Shown: positions 1-9,354, numbered from the stretch's first letter. The stretch: 24,245 nt of DNA from Patescibacteria group bacterium (GCA_030917665.1 JAUPUH010000062.1:1-24245); one strand, 5' to 3'. Notes: generated from the sequence alone by a model not told the origin. A program made the numbers and translations.

Positions 1-1968
1 TTGAGCACCTCCACCAATAATTGTTCCTGTAGATCCAAGTACTCTTGATCCAACCAATGTTCCGTTTAGCGCACCAATCGTGCGGACATTTGTCTGTTCA
101 GTAGTTTGAATTTTGTCGCCAACTTTAAAATTTGTAGAAAGTACAGCGGCTTTTATATTATCCTGTCCCACATAACCATCAACCCCAGTCTCAAAATCTA
201 GTTTCCACCAGAAATAACCGTCATTTGGATTCTTTATTCCTTCAGGAACATTTTGATCATCAACAACTGTGGCAACAGATCCTGTGTACTGTGTACCAAC
301 AAGAGTTGAAGATAGGGCGCCTGAGCCTCGAACGTTTGAAATATTTAGTGTCTGAATTTTATCTCCAATCTTAAACATTGAAGAGGTTACTACCGGTGCA
401 GGTGCAACTGCAATAGTTACTGAAGAACTCGATGACGATCCTCCGGGACCAGTACATGAAATGCTATACACAGCGTTTGTCTGAGTTGTAGTAATCGTAG
501 AAACAGACTGTGAACCTGTTACAGCTTTTGTACCTGAAAATGTTCCTCCCGTAGCTGTACATGATGTTGCATTTGTTGATGTCCATGAAAGCGTTGACGC
601 TTGTCCTGATGTTACTGAAGTTGGGTTTGCTGAAAGTGATACAGTTGGCGCATCTTGCAATGTCTTTACAGAAAGAGCTGTTGATTGAGCAGAAGTATTG
701 CCTGCTGCATCATATGCAGCAATTGTATATGAATATGCTGTATTTGCTGACAAGCCTGAATCAGGATACACATTCTTTGCAACACTATTAATTTCTGATC
801 CGTTTCGATAGACCTTATAGCCGACAACCCCGACATTGTCTGTTGATGCTGACCAAGAAACTCGAGCACTACTCTTAGTAATATCTGAAGCCGTAAGACC
901 AGATGGAACTGATGGCTTCACCATGTCTGCAGCAGCTTTTGTTGTAAAGGTATTGTTTGCTGAAGTTGCTGAGTTACCGGCTGCATCCTTTGATACGACA
1001 CGATAGTTATATACTGTATTTGCTGAAAGACCTGAAATAGTTTGTGAGTGTGCTGTAACCTTGCTTGTATCGAGGGTTGTATTGCTTGTATATGTTGATG
1101 TAACACCGTATTCTACATAGCTATCTGAAGCTTCATTTGTTGTCCATGAGATCGTTGCTTGGTTTTCTGTAACATCTGATGCGCTTACGTTTGAAATTGA
1201 AGGTGCTGTTGAGTCACCTGGTGTAGATGTTTCTCCTGAGTAGCTAAAGAGTGTTGAAATGTCAGATGAAGAAAGTACTTTGTTGTAAATTCTAAAATCG
1301 TCAACTTGTCCATTACCAAATGATGAACCGTAATTACCATAGTGACCGATATGGACCTGGTCAAAGAAATCACCAGGAGCTGGGGAATTTGTAATTACTA
1401 TTTGCTTACCGTCGAGATATACCCTTACCTGGTTTGAACTTGAATAAGTCAAAGCAACATGATGCCATGCGCCATCAGCGACCTTGATACCGGTATCTGT
1501 AGAACCGAAAGATCCTCCATATTCCCACTTAAGGTTTCCTGTCGCAGTAACACTCAAAGTTGGTGCACGTTGATTGTTTGATCCTCCATAACTACCAGTC
1601 AAAATGCCACCGTTTGACTTAAACCAAAATGCGACTGTTCCGCCAGAGAGCGGGTACACTTGGTCGTTTATTGAAACATAGTTTGATCCGCCGAAAGAAG
1701 CTGATCCATTTCCAATCTTACCAGTCCCAAAACTAGAAGTTCCAGACCATGATCCATCCCTTCCATTACCTGATGCATCAGCAAGAGATGAGTCGTCGAA
1801 TGGTAAGTGTGCAATGAGTCCTGAAGGTAGTGCGCCAGAAACCTGTGCTTGCTGATCATTAATAATGTTTTGAGATATCGGCTGCTGATTGAGTGATAGT
1901 GTACCGATGTAAACTCCAGTAAGCGCAATAATACCGACAAGAAGGGATCCTAGTAATTTTGGATTCAT
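1..1968 (-). CDS. Surface protein A: membrane-anchored LamG / FN3 / Ig-like / SH3-like protein (C-terminus beyond window)
   Basis: This frame is open for 656 codons from ATG at 1968 to the window edge with no stop, so the C-terminus is missing. Residues about 6-26 form one hydrophobic helix after MNPK, a signal anchor with no signal-peptidase site that I can recognise. A LamG/concanavalin-like domain follows (about 49-245, ending in DDFRIYNKVLS). Then come two fibronectin III domains (about 254-349 and 351-436), an Ig-like domain with the SCTATGG signature (about 443-521) and two SH3-like domains (about 526-606 and 608 onward) containing DGYFWWKLDFETGVDGY. It is a paralogue of the next gene, with a near-identical anchor and the same first domains. 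Such architectures are extracellular adhesins or carbohydrate-binding proteins. Binding target and enzymatic activity cannot be read from the visible part. Confidence 0.85.
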   Translation of the reverse strand, partial: MNPKLLGSLLVGIIALTGVYIGTLSLNQQPISQNIINDQQAQVSGALPSGLIAHLPFDDSSLADASGNGRDGSWSGTSSFGTGKIGNGSASFGGSNYVSINDQVYPLSGGTVAFWFKSNGGILTGSYGGSNNQRAPTLSVTATGNLKWEYGGSFGSTDTGIKVADGAWHHVALTYSSSNQVRVYLDGKQIVITNSPAPGDFFDQVHIGHYGNYGSSFGNGQVDDFRIYNKVLSSSDISTLFSYSGETSTPGDSTAPSISNVSASDVTENQATISWTTNEASDSYVEYGVTSTYTSNTTLDTSKVTAHSQTISGLSANTVYNYRVVSKDAAGNSATSANNTFTTKAAADMVKPSVPSGLTASDITKSSARVSWSASTDNVGVVGYKVYRNGSEINSVAKNVYPDSGLSANTAYSYTIAAYDAAGNTSAQSTALSVKTLQDAPTVSLSANPTSVTSGQASTLSWTSTNATSCTATGGTFSGTKAVTGSQSVSTITTTQTNAVYSISCTGPGGSSSSSSVTIAVAPAPVVTSSMFKIGDKIQTLNISNVRGSGALSSTLVGTQYTGSVATVVDDQNVPEGIKNPNDGYFWWKLDFETGVDGYVGQDNIKAAVLSTNFKVGDKIQTTEQTNVRTIGALNGTLVGSRVLGSTGTIIGGGAQ

Positions 1969-2001
1969 CTAATTAATTTTATAAAATAATAATTTATTAA
2001 T

Positions 2002-2042
2002 AATAGAAAACTGGCACACAAAGAACTCATTAAATTTTAACA
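2002..2042 (-). promoter_or_regulatory. Promoter and conserved 5' leader element of surface protein A
   Basis: On the minus strand an extended -10 (TGTTAAAAT, 2042-2034) is followed after 6 nt by a 26-nt element (2027-2002) that matches the element upstream of gene B at 24 of 26 positions, with identical spacing from the -10. The usual distance from -10 to start site puts the 5' end of the mRNA at or just inside the element. The leader to the ATG at 1968 is then about 60 nt, AT-rich, with no Shine-Dalgarno sequence. The role of the element is unknown. Confidence 0.55.
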
Positions 2043-2085
2043 TACCATTAAACTTAAGGTAGCCGAACTGGGGAGAACTTATAAG

Positions 2086-2114
2086 ACAAAACCTCAGATT
2101 AACTGAGGTTTTGT
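2086..2114 (-). terminator. Rho-independent terminator of surface protein B
   Basis: Perfect 12-bp inverted repeat (2086-2097 and 2103-2114) with a 5-nt loop, 26 nt past the stop of gene B. The 3' arm ends in GGTTTTGT and runs into CTTAT on the minus strand, giving a modest U tract. It separates genes B and A into two transcription units. Confidence 0.75.
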
Positions 2115-2140
2115 TAGCTTTATGCAACAAATCAAAGAAA

Positions 2141-5100
2141 CTAAGGGGTTGGTCCAAAATAATTTGTACCTCGATCAAGCCCGTCGCTTGCAGTTCCCTT
2201 TCCGAGCGACCCCGTCGCAAGCTGCCATCCTGCCCATGTTGTTGGTAATGATCCACCAACAAATGTTGGGGTTCCAACTATGGCACTCGTCCCAATAGCC
2301 TGTCCTGTCGTACCGCCGAGATTGTAGCTTGCGCTGCAGCCTGGGCAGAGTTTTGGATTCTCGCTATTAATAACGATATTGTTTCGGAAGTTCATACCTG
2401 TAGAATTGACTGAGTATGCTCCCCAGTTCGGATCGTCTTGATTGTAGAAGGTATTGTGTTCAATAAGATAATTATTTGCCGGTGATCCGTAGCTCCAGTT
2501 ATGTCTTGAATTCGTAACAAGGTTGTTTGTAAATTTAACTGGTGCAGTTCCCCAGTCATGATGCTGGAGAGTCACTTCGACATTATCAAACCAGTTTCCA
2601 TTGACTATGATATTTGCATTTGAGACTGAATCCACAATTTGGATACTGTCGCAATGTGGATCTCTGACAGGATCACTACCGCAAGGCGCTTGCAATATAT
2701 CCCTGAAGATATTTCCAGGACCGATGATGATGTTGTTGACTGATCCTGCTGTCTGGATTCCGTCTCCTCCTGTCTTTGAACCTGATGGCAAGTTTGCTCC
2801 TGGCTGTCCTTGTATGAGATTCTTCGTGATTGTTACTCCATTGACTGAAGTAAGGGTGATCTTCCCTTCGCCTCCTGTTGCACGGGTCATGATCATCGTA
2901 TTTCCATCAATCAAGATGTTCTTGTTTGAAGAATCACAACCAAATCCATTATCGTTTACGCTGATACCTCCTGTATCCTGTACCCATGTGTTGCCGACAA
3001 TCTGAATATTGGTGCTACATCGGCTGATTGAGGCATTGCTCAATGTCATGCTTTCAAGACGGATATAGTCAGAGTTAGAGAAGTTTGGACTCATCTGAGC
3101 ACCAACACCTGAAGCTGATTTAATTGTCACCCTGCCAGTTTTAGCTATGTCGGTAAAGTTAACTGTTCCATAATTTCCAGAATTCAAGCAGATAATCGAA
3201 CCAGCCGCTGCACCTGAAACTGCACTGGCGATATTTGCCCCCGTGCTTAGTGTTTGAGTGCAGGCTGTACTGACTGGAGGAGTTGTTCCTGTGCCAGTAT
3301 ATTCATACGCTCCAATATCCCAAACCCCATCTGCACCACGAACTGCTCCTGTGAGATCTGTATTGTATGGGCTTGCAAGAGCTGTACCTGACTGAGGTCC
3401 ATTAAGCTTATAGGTACTACTTATGAATGGATTTGTCGTAACTATTCTGTTATTTGCAGCAATTGTAGCTCCTGCAGAGAATGTAGTTGTGTCATACGCC
3501 ATGTTGTTATATGCACTCGTGTTGTTTCCTACAAGACTAATACGAGTTGCATTACCTCTGTACCCTACAATAGTATTGTTGTATACCTTGGTATTGTGAC
3601 CGTTTGCTTTCTGTCCCGTGAGAGTCGAACCGACGAAGATTAGACCATCTGTTGGACTTGAGCCGAGGGTTGTAGCGATGACGTTTCCGTAAATTTGGTT
3701 ATTGTCAAAAGCACCATCTGGAGTATCACTGTTTGGCCAAATTGCGATAGGTGCAGTACATGCAACACGACCATCTGAAGAATCACCTGGTACAGTCTGA
3801 CAAGCATTAAGCATGACATTGTGACGTATGATGACATTACGTGCAGTATTTTGACCACGAATGATTTCCTTCTGCCAACCTGGTCCCATGTGTGTATATT
3901 CAATAGTAAATCCATCAACACCAGCCATTTGTACTGGGAGATCTACGTTATGGATATGTGCACGACTGACAGTAACATTTCTAACAAGCTGAGCGAATCC
4001 TCCGAAGTAGACTCCATTATCAGGATGACTTTCGCTGAATGATTCTGATGGTGTAGCGCCAACATCAATATACTTTATGGTGATGTTGTTACCGACCGTT
4101 GGGTACCATGAAGTATTCCAGGTTAACTGACCAGTTGCACGGAACCCGTATGATGCAGTATCTCTCCAATTACTTTCATTTCGTGTCACTCCGTCGATTA
4201 TATAGTTGTCTGTAACGAAACCGAGACCTCCAAATACTGCTTGACCATCGCCGTATGTATTAACCCAACCTATATCAGTACCATGACTTGCGACAGTTGC
4301 CTTCTTAACAGTAATGTATGCTCCATTTCCTATTGCATCATTGAATTCATATGATCCATAGCTTCCATCTGCTACGTAGTAAGTAGCGCCTCGAACAAGT
4401 GTTGCAGGGATTGAACCGTATGCGTTATTCCAATCGCTTCCATTACCAGTAGCTCCTTGACGTATATAGAATGTCGTCCCTGTAGGTGTCGTAGGAGCTG
4501 TGTACTTTACGAGATAGTTCTCCACTGACCATCCATCAACTCCTGTATCGTAGTTAATGTTCCACCAGTAGTAGCCGTCAGATGATGTTCCGCCTCCGAT
4601 TACAGTTCCAAGAGATCCAAGAGCTTGGGTTCCAAGAGATGTGGCTCCAGTCGATCCTGCATTTCGTACATAGAGGATGTCTGTTGTAGCTACCTTGTCA
4701 CCTGAGATGAATTTGGTTGAGCTAGGAACTGGGGCAGCTGTAACAGATGCTGATACTGAGTTTGAAGTCGTCATAGCTCCTACATTGTCGTATGCTCGTG
4801 CTGTAAGAGTATATGTACCAACTGTGCTCTGAGTAAATGAGGCTGCGTAAGGTGATGTTGTATCTGTTGAAAGCAATGTTGCACCATTGTAGAACTCTAC
4901 TCGTGCAACTGTTCCATCAGAGTCAGATGCTGAAGCTGATAGGGAGAATGTTCCTGGAGTCACTGCTGAAGATGGAGATGAGATGAGTGTGACTGTTGGA
5001 GGATTATTCACTGGAGGTTGAACTGTTCCAGAATATTCATAAGCCCCGAAATCTGCAGTTCCAGTTCGAGTCCTTCCTGTGATATCAACTGGTGATATAA

Positions 5101-8100
5101 GCGAACCTGTTCCCTTGTCGATAACTGTGCTTGCAGACGTTAGTGCAAATGCATCATCAGATGTGAAAGGTCGTCCGTCAGCACCATACATTGCCTGAAT
5201 ACTTGTTGGGTTACTATTAACGAATCCACCAGAGACAGAACCGCTAATATTGTTAGCTGTTGTTGGTGCAATAGCTGGAGCTGTTGTCGTAATACCCAAG
5301 CTACTTGCATAAGTAGTATTTCTGAGTGTGTTGTTGTAAACCTTGAATTCATTTACTCCACTATTTTGTGAACCAAATGCGATGAATCGTGCTGTATTGT
5401 GAACCACGTTGTTGAATGCAATAACCTTCTTGAGTGGCGTAGCTGAACCTCCATAACCAATCTGAAGCAAGAATTCATCACCTTGTGGTTGATCACTTGC
5501 ATGTCCGGGAGTATTGAAGAATATGTTGTTTGAAAGCGTAAGACCCCATCCTCCTGTTCCAGTCCATGGATTTGAAACATCTCTGTGTGATGTATCGCTT
5601 CGGTTTGGTTTGTTGTTGTCTCTGAAAACGTTGTGATCAAATACTACATCTCCTCCTCCAACTGAAGCTGATATGTTGAGCTGGTCTTCATAGCTTGACT
5701 GGTAGAAGTCAGAGTAAGAGACAGTCGTGACTCCGGTTGCTGGTGGAATGACTCCAAGTGAAGCATAACCGCTTCCGTAATTACCGTTAAAGAATCCATT
5801 CTTCAATGTGACATTTGAACCTGACAAAAGGACTGTTACCGCTCCACCATTCATAGCGACTGTAGCGCCAGAACTGAAATTAAATCCATGCCATCCCTTA
5901 CCATCGACGATAACGTTGCTTCCTGAAATGACTGATCCGCTTGCAAACGTAACCATATCAGCACTTGCTACAAGCTCATTTGGTGCTAATTCAAGAGATC
6001 GGCGGATTGTAATAGGTGCCGCTGCAGTTCCTGAGCTTGTAACTGTAAGTTTTGGATAACTTCCAGGTGCTACATGATAAGTAGCGCCTGCTACTAGAGA
6101 TGCAGGGATTCCCGCATATGCATTATCTGGACTTGCTCCATTCTTAGCACCAGAGCCTGAAGGAGATACGTAGAACGTTGTCCCCCCCGTAACCGGAACA
6201 AGGTTGAATGTTGCAGTAACTGTTCCAGCTGAAGTGAGAGAACATGATGTTCCAGAACATGCTCCAGAGAAGCCAGCGAATACTGAACCTGAAGCTGGTG
6301 TAGCTGTTACAGAGACTGTTCCTCCTGTGTTTGCTGTACATGTTGATGGGTTACATGTGACTGTTCCTGAACCTGTACCTGCCTTTGCTGTAGTGACGGT
6401 GAAGGTGGTCTGGGTTGGAGGAGTGTACTTTACAAGATAGTTTTCCACTGACCAACCATCTACACCTGTATCGTAGTTAATATTCCACCAGTAGTAGCCG
6501 TCTGCTGAGACTCCGTTACTTGAATTTGTAGTTATAGTTCCGAGAGCTCCGAGAGCTTGCGAACCTAGAAGTGTTGCTGAAGCTGATGGACTTGATCGGA
6601 TATTAATGATATCTGTTGCTGCTACACGGTCACTTGAAATGAATTTTGTTGAGTTGGGGGTTGTAACCGGAACAAGGTTAAACGTTGCAGTAACCGTTCC
6701 AGCTGAAGTGAGAGAACATGCTCCCGTTCCTGTACAAGCTCCTGACCAACCTGCAAATACCGAGCCCGATGCTGGTGCAGCTGTAAGTGAGACTGATGAA
6801 CCCGTTGTGTTTGAACAAGATACTGGGTTACAAGTGATGGTTCCTGAACCTGTTCCTATCATTGACCTAGAGACATTGAATATATTTGAAGGTGGAACTA
6901 CGGTCTTATAGAGTGCCTGGACTCCCGTTGCTGTAAGGGCGCTGTTGTATATTCGAACTTCATCGATCATTCCGTTGAAATACTCCGATGATCCGTTCCA
7001 TGAACCGATGAGTAGATTTGATGATGTATTTGTAAAGGCACCATTTCCGGAAGAAATAAGCACTCCGTCAATATAAAGCTTGTTTGTAGTACCGTCATAT
7101 GTTTGAACAACATGTTTCCAAGTTCCTGCTGTCAAAGGTGTACTAATCGTCTTGTTCCACTTAGATCCATTTCCGACATTTGCATAAACTCTGCCATTTT
7201 GAACCTCGAGTCCAAATGAGTTTTGCTTCATAACAATCGATCCCCATCCAGACTGACCTGAAGACATGTTTACCCAGGCACTTATTGTGAATTTTGAGAC
7301 AGAAACTGAACCAGCATTCAAATATGCATTTGTTCCGTTGAACTGAAGACTATTTCCGGAAACGCCTGTTGTCCATGTTGGATTGCCGACAATTGTTGCT
7401 GTTTTGTTATTTCCTGAAGAATCAGCAACTGTACTTCCTGATGTCTGATCAAAATTCCAATACGAAAGTAGATCTGAAGTTGGAGAAGCTGTAAACGTTA
7501 TAGTAATGGGTGTTGCTGAAACAGTACCACCCGTACCAGTACAAGAAAGACCATAAGTAGTTGTTACAGTTGGAGTAATCAGCTGAGAACCAGAAATTGC
7601 TTTCTGTCCTGCAAATGTCCCTCCAGTCGCTGTACATGAACTAGCATTTGTTGAAGACCAACTCAATGTGGCCAATTGACCTGTAACAACTGATGTGACT
7701 GATGTAGAAAATGTTACGGTAGGAGCTACTGCTGCAAAATCAATGTAAAAAGTTATATTATTTGAAGACAAAACTTGTGAGGGCGTAATGACGGGTGTCT
7801 TTGTTATGTCGGCTCCTGCTGGATAACCTCCGACCCATCTTGTCTCATAAGTTCCAGCAGTCTGATTGGTTATTGTACGTGAACAGCTACCAGTATTATT
7901 ACCTGTGGGTGTGGCAAGAGTTGAAACACAGTTTGCTGGATTTTGGAGTACAACGCCATTTATTCGGGTAGAGATAGTGACCGATGGAGCTGTGAGTGTC
8001 TTAACTAGAAGATTAGACGATTGAGCCGAGTCGTTCCCAGCCGCATCAAATGCAACAACCGAATATGTGTATGTTGTTTCAGAATTCAAGTTTGAATCTA

Positions 8101-9310
8101 CAAATGAATTTGTAGAGACTGGAGAACTTGCCATAACTCCATTTCTATAGACCTTATACCCCGTAACACCGACGTTATCTGTAGAAGCAGACCAAGATAA
8201 CCTTAGTCCTGTTTGAGTAATGTTTGAGGAAGAAATATTTGTTGGGGTTGAAGGTTTTGTTGTATCAACAGTTGATACAGTTGTAAATGTTGAATTTGAT
8301 GATCTTGTGGCATTTCCTGAAGCATCTTTTGATGTTACCCGGTAGTTATAAACTGTATTCTCTTGAAGTCCAACAATAATCTGTCTATGTGATGTAACCA
8401 TTCCCGCTCCTGTGTCCTTCAGTGTAGATGTGTTGGTATATGATGATGTTAAGCCAAACTCAACATGTGTATCTGAGGCTTCGTTTGTATCCCACGTAAT
8501 TGTTACCTGATTTTTTTGAATTTCTGAAACTTGTAAATTTGAAATTACTGGGCCAGTCGTATCAGCTACAATTCCTGTATATGCATAGAGATCCTTTACT
8601 TCACTAGCTGAAAGGGCTCGGTTATATACTCGAACATCATCTATATCACCCTTAAAATATTCACTCAAAGAGGTATCCCAAGATCCAATTAGTAAAGGAG
8701 CGGATGATGAGGTTGATAGGGCTGCTGTTCCAGAAGAAACAAGCTTTCCGTTTATATAAAGTCTATTGGTAGTTCCATCATATGTCTGTGTTACAAGCTG
8801 CCATGAACCAACGGAAAGACTGCCAACTAGATAACCCCCTCCAGTACTGCCGTTTGCCCATTCAGATCCATTACCTATTCCAGCGTAAATATTTCCTCCT
8901 CTTGTTTCAATTCCATATGTGAACTGCTTCATAACCACCGAAGCATAGTCAGGATTGTTTGTTGGCTTTATCCAAGCGCTAATTGTAATTTTCGGTGTCG
9001 AGATACTTCCAGCGTTGACGTAGTCAGATCCGTTGAATGTTAAAGCACTTCCTATTTTCCCTGTTGTCCAAGAAGGACTCCCAAGTGTATCCGAACCGCC
9101 ACCCACAGAGGCAGAGACGGTCGATCCAGAACCCTCATCAAATTTCCAATGACTAATAAGTCCATTCGTTAATGCAGATGATACCTGTGCTTGTTGATTC
9201 TCAAAAACCTCTTGTGTCAAGGAATTTTGATTCAAAGAAAGTGAACCTATATAAACTCCTGTAACAACGATAATACCTACAAGCAAGGAACCTAATAGTT
9301 TTGGATTCAT
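2141..9310 (-). CDS. Surface protein B: giant membrane-anchored protein with LamG, FN3, Ig-like, InlB-type, SH3-like and three beta-helix domains
   Basis: 2389 aa from ATG at 9310 to TAG. Domains in order, with approximate residues: signal-anchor helix 6-26; LamG 49-244; fibronectin III 251-350 and 352-444; unassigned beta-rich segment 444-522 with two Cys; Ig-like 523-607 (SCTATGG); second LamG 613-800; InlB-type repeat 805-884; SH3-like 891-962; second InlB-type repeat 963-1041; beta-helix one 1043-1427; cadherin/PKD-like 1430-1523; second SH3-like 1530-1605; beta-helix two 1608-2007; beta-helix three 2012-2387. Helices one and two both end in D(F/I)GAYEY. The beta-helices resemble pectate/alginate-lyase-type folds, but I cannot assign catalytic residues or a substrate. 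No LPXTG or other C-terminal anchor is seen, so attachment should be through the N-terminal helix. The likely role is adhesion to, or processing of, polysaccharide on a host or neighbouring cell (inference). A G7 run lies in the coding strand at 6182-6188. Confidence 0.9.
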   Translation of the reverse strand: MNPKLLGSLLVGIIVVTGVYIGSLSLNQNSLTQEVFENQQAQVSSALTNGLISHWKFDEGSGSTVSASVGGGSDTLGSPSWTTGKIGSALTFNGSDYVNAGSISTPKITISAWIKPTNNPDYASVVMKQFTYGIETRGGNIYAGIGNGSEWANGSTGGGYLVGSLSVGSWQLVTQTYDGTTNRLYINGKLVSSGTAALSTSSSAPLLIGSWDTSLSEYFKGDIDDVRVYNRALSASEVKDLYAYTGIVADTTGPVISNLQVSEIQKNQVTITWDTNEASDTHVEFGLTSSYTNTSTLKDTGAGMVTSHRQIIVGLQENTVYNYRVTSKDASGNATRSSNSTFTTVSTVDTTKPSTPTNISSSNITQTGLRLSWSASTDNVGVTGYKVYRNGVMASSPVSTNSFVDSNLNSETTYTYSVVAFDAAGNDSAQSSNLLVKTLTAPSVTISTRINGVVLQNPANCVSTLATPTGNNTGSCSRTITNQTAGTYETRWVGGYPAGADITKTPVITPSQVLSSNNITFYIDFAAVAPTVTFSTSVTSVVTGQLATLSWSSTNASSCTATGGTFAGQKAISGSQLITPTVTTTYGLSCTGTGGTVSATPITITFTASPTSDLLSYWNFDQTSGSTVADSSGNNKTATIVGNPTWTTGVSGNSLQFNGTNAYLNAGSVSVSKFTISAWVNMSSGQSGWGSIVMKQNSFGLEVQNGRVYANVGNGSKWNKTISTPLTAGTWKHVVQTYDGTTNKLYIDGVLISSGNGAFTNTSSNLLIGSWNGSSEYFNGMIDEVRIYNSALTATGVQALYKTVVPPSNIFNVSRSMIGTGSGTITCNPVSCSNTTGSSVSLTAAPASGSVFAGWSGACTGTGACSLTSAGTVTATFNLVPVTTPNSTKFISSDRVAATDIINIRSSPSASATLLGSQALGALGTITTNSSNGVSADGYYWWNINYDTGVDGWSVENYLVKYTPPTQTTFTVTTAKAGTGSGTVTCNPSTCTANTGGTVSVTATPASGSVFAGFSGACSGTSCSLTSAGTVTATFNLVPVTGGTTFYVSPSGSGAKNGASPDNAYAGIPASLVAGATYHVAPGSYPKLTVTSSGTAAAPITIRRSLELAPNELVASADMVTFASGSVISGSNVIVDGKGWHGFNFSSGATVAMNGGAVTVLLSGSNVTLKNGFFNGNYGSGYASLGVIPPATGVTTVSYSDFYQSSYEDQLNISASVGGGDVVFDHNVFRDNNKPNRSDTSHRDVSNPWTGTGGWGLTLSNNIFFNTPGHASDQPQGDEFLLQIGYGGSATPLKKVIAFNNVVHNTARFIAFGSQNSGVNEFKVYNNTLRNTTYASSLGITTTAPAIAPTTANNISGSVSGGFVNSNPTSIQAMYGADGRPFTSDDAFALTSASTVIDKGTGSLISPVDITGRTRTGTADFGAYEYSGTVQPPVNNPPTVTLISSPSSAVTPGTFSLSASASDSDGTVARVEFYNGATLLSTDTTSPYAASFTQSTVGTYTLTARAYDNVGAMTTSNSVSASVTAAPVPSSTKFISGDKVATTDILYVRNAGSTGATSLGTQALGSLGTVIGGGTSSDGYYWWNINYDTGVDGWSVENYLVKYTAPTTPTGTTFYIRQGATGNGSDWNNAYGSIPATLVRGATYYVADGSYGSYEFNDAIGNGAYITVKKATVASHGTDIGWVNTYGDGQAVFGGLGFVTDNYIIDGVTRNESNWRDTASYGFRATGQLTWNTSWYPTVGNNITIKYIDVGATPSESFSESHPDNGVYFGGFAQLVRNVTVSRAHIHNVDLPVQMAGVDGFTIEYTHMGPGWQKEIIRGQNTARNVIIRHNVMLNACQTVPGDSSDGRVACTAPIAIWPNSDTPDGAFDNNQIYGNVIATTLGSSPTDGLIFVGSTLTGQKANGHNTKVYNNTIVGYRGNATRISLVGNNTSAYNNMAYDTTTFSAGATIAANNRIVTTNPFISSTYKLNGPQSGTALASPYNTDLTGAVRGADGVWDIGAYEYTGTGTTPPVSTACTQTLSTGANIASAVSGAAAGSIICLNSGNYGTVNFTDIAKTGRVTIKSASGVGAQMSPNFSNSDYIRLESMTLSNASISRCSTNIQIVGNTWVQDTGGISVNDNGFGCDSSNKNILIDGNTMIMTRATGGEGKITLTSVNGVTITKNLIQGQPGANLPSGSKTGGDGIQTAGSVNNIIIGPGNIFRDILQAPCGSDPVRDPHCDSIQIVDSVSNANIIVNGNWFDNVEVTLQHHDWGTAPVKFTNNLVTNSRHNWSYGSPANNYLIEHNTFYNQDDPNWGAYSVNSTGMNFRNNIVINSENPKLCPGCSASYNLGGTTGQAIGTSAIVGTPTFVGGSLPTTWAGWQLATGSLGKGTASDGLDRGTNYFGPTP
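4502..4579 (-). repeat. Intragenic repeat, SH3-like module copy 2
   Basis: A 78-nt segment encoding the C-terminal half of the second SH3-like domain (YYWWNINYDTGVDGW followed by SVENYLVKY). It is nearly identical at the DNA level to 6425-6502, with most differences at third codon positions, which points to domain duplication within the gene. Confidence 0.8.
6189..6246 (-). repeat. Intragenic repeat, InlB-type module, copy in second domain
   Basis: A 58-nt segment matching 6663-6720 with three mismatches. It encodes the end of the second InlB-type repeat (CSLTSAGTVTATFNLVPV). It directly adjoins the G7 run at 6182-6188. Confidence 0.85.
6425..6502 (-). repeat. Intragenic repeat, SH3-like module copy 1
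   Basis: Partner of 4502-4579. Together with the adjacent InlB-type segments it shows that SH3-like and InlB-type modules in protein B spread by duplication. Confidence 0.8.
6663..6720 (-). repeat. Intragenic repeat, InlB-type module, copy in first domain
   Basis: Partner of 6189-6246 (55 of 58 positions identical). It encodes the end of the first InlB-type repeat. Confidence 0.85.
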
Positions 9311-9354
9311 TAAATTAATTTAATAAGGATACTAGTAATAATTTTTAATAAATA

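Noticed and set aside
1668..1940. Minus-strand 90-codon frame inside gene A in another phase
   Set aside because: Gene A's own frame gives the anchor and LamG domain here; the alternative has no recognisable content.
4502..6720. Regularly repeated DNA that might be taken for CRISPR or transposon repeats
   Set aside because: The copies are in frame, encode recognised protein modules and are not evenly spaced; there are no spacers, cas genes, transposase or target duplications.
5808..6911. Plus-strand open frames opposite surface protein B (for example 6606-6911)
   Set aside because: They lie antisense to a well-supported coding region with recognisable domains, have repetitive composition mirroring the InlB-type modules, and lack start signals.
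2141..9310. UGA recoding (Gracilibacteria/Absconditabacteria type)
   Set aside because: Over 20 kb of reading frames are continuous in the standard code with no TGA in expected Gly or Trp positions.
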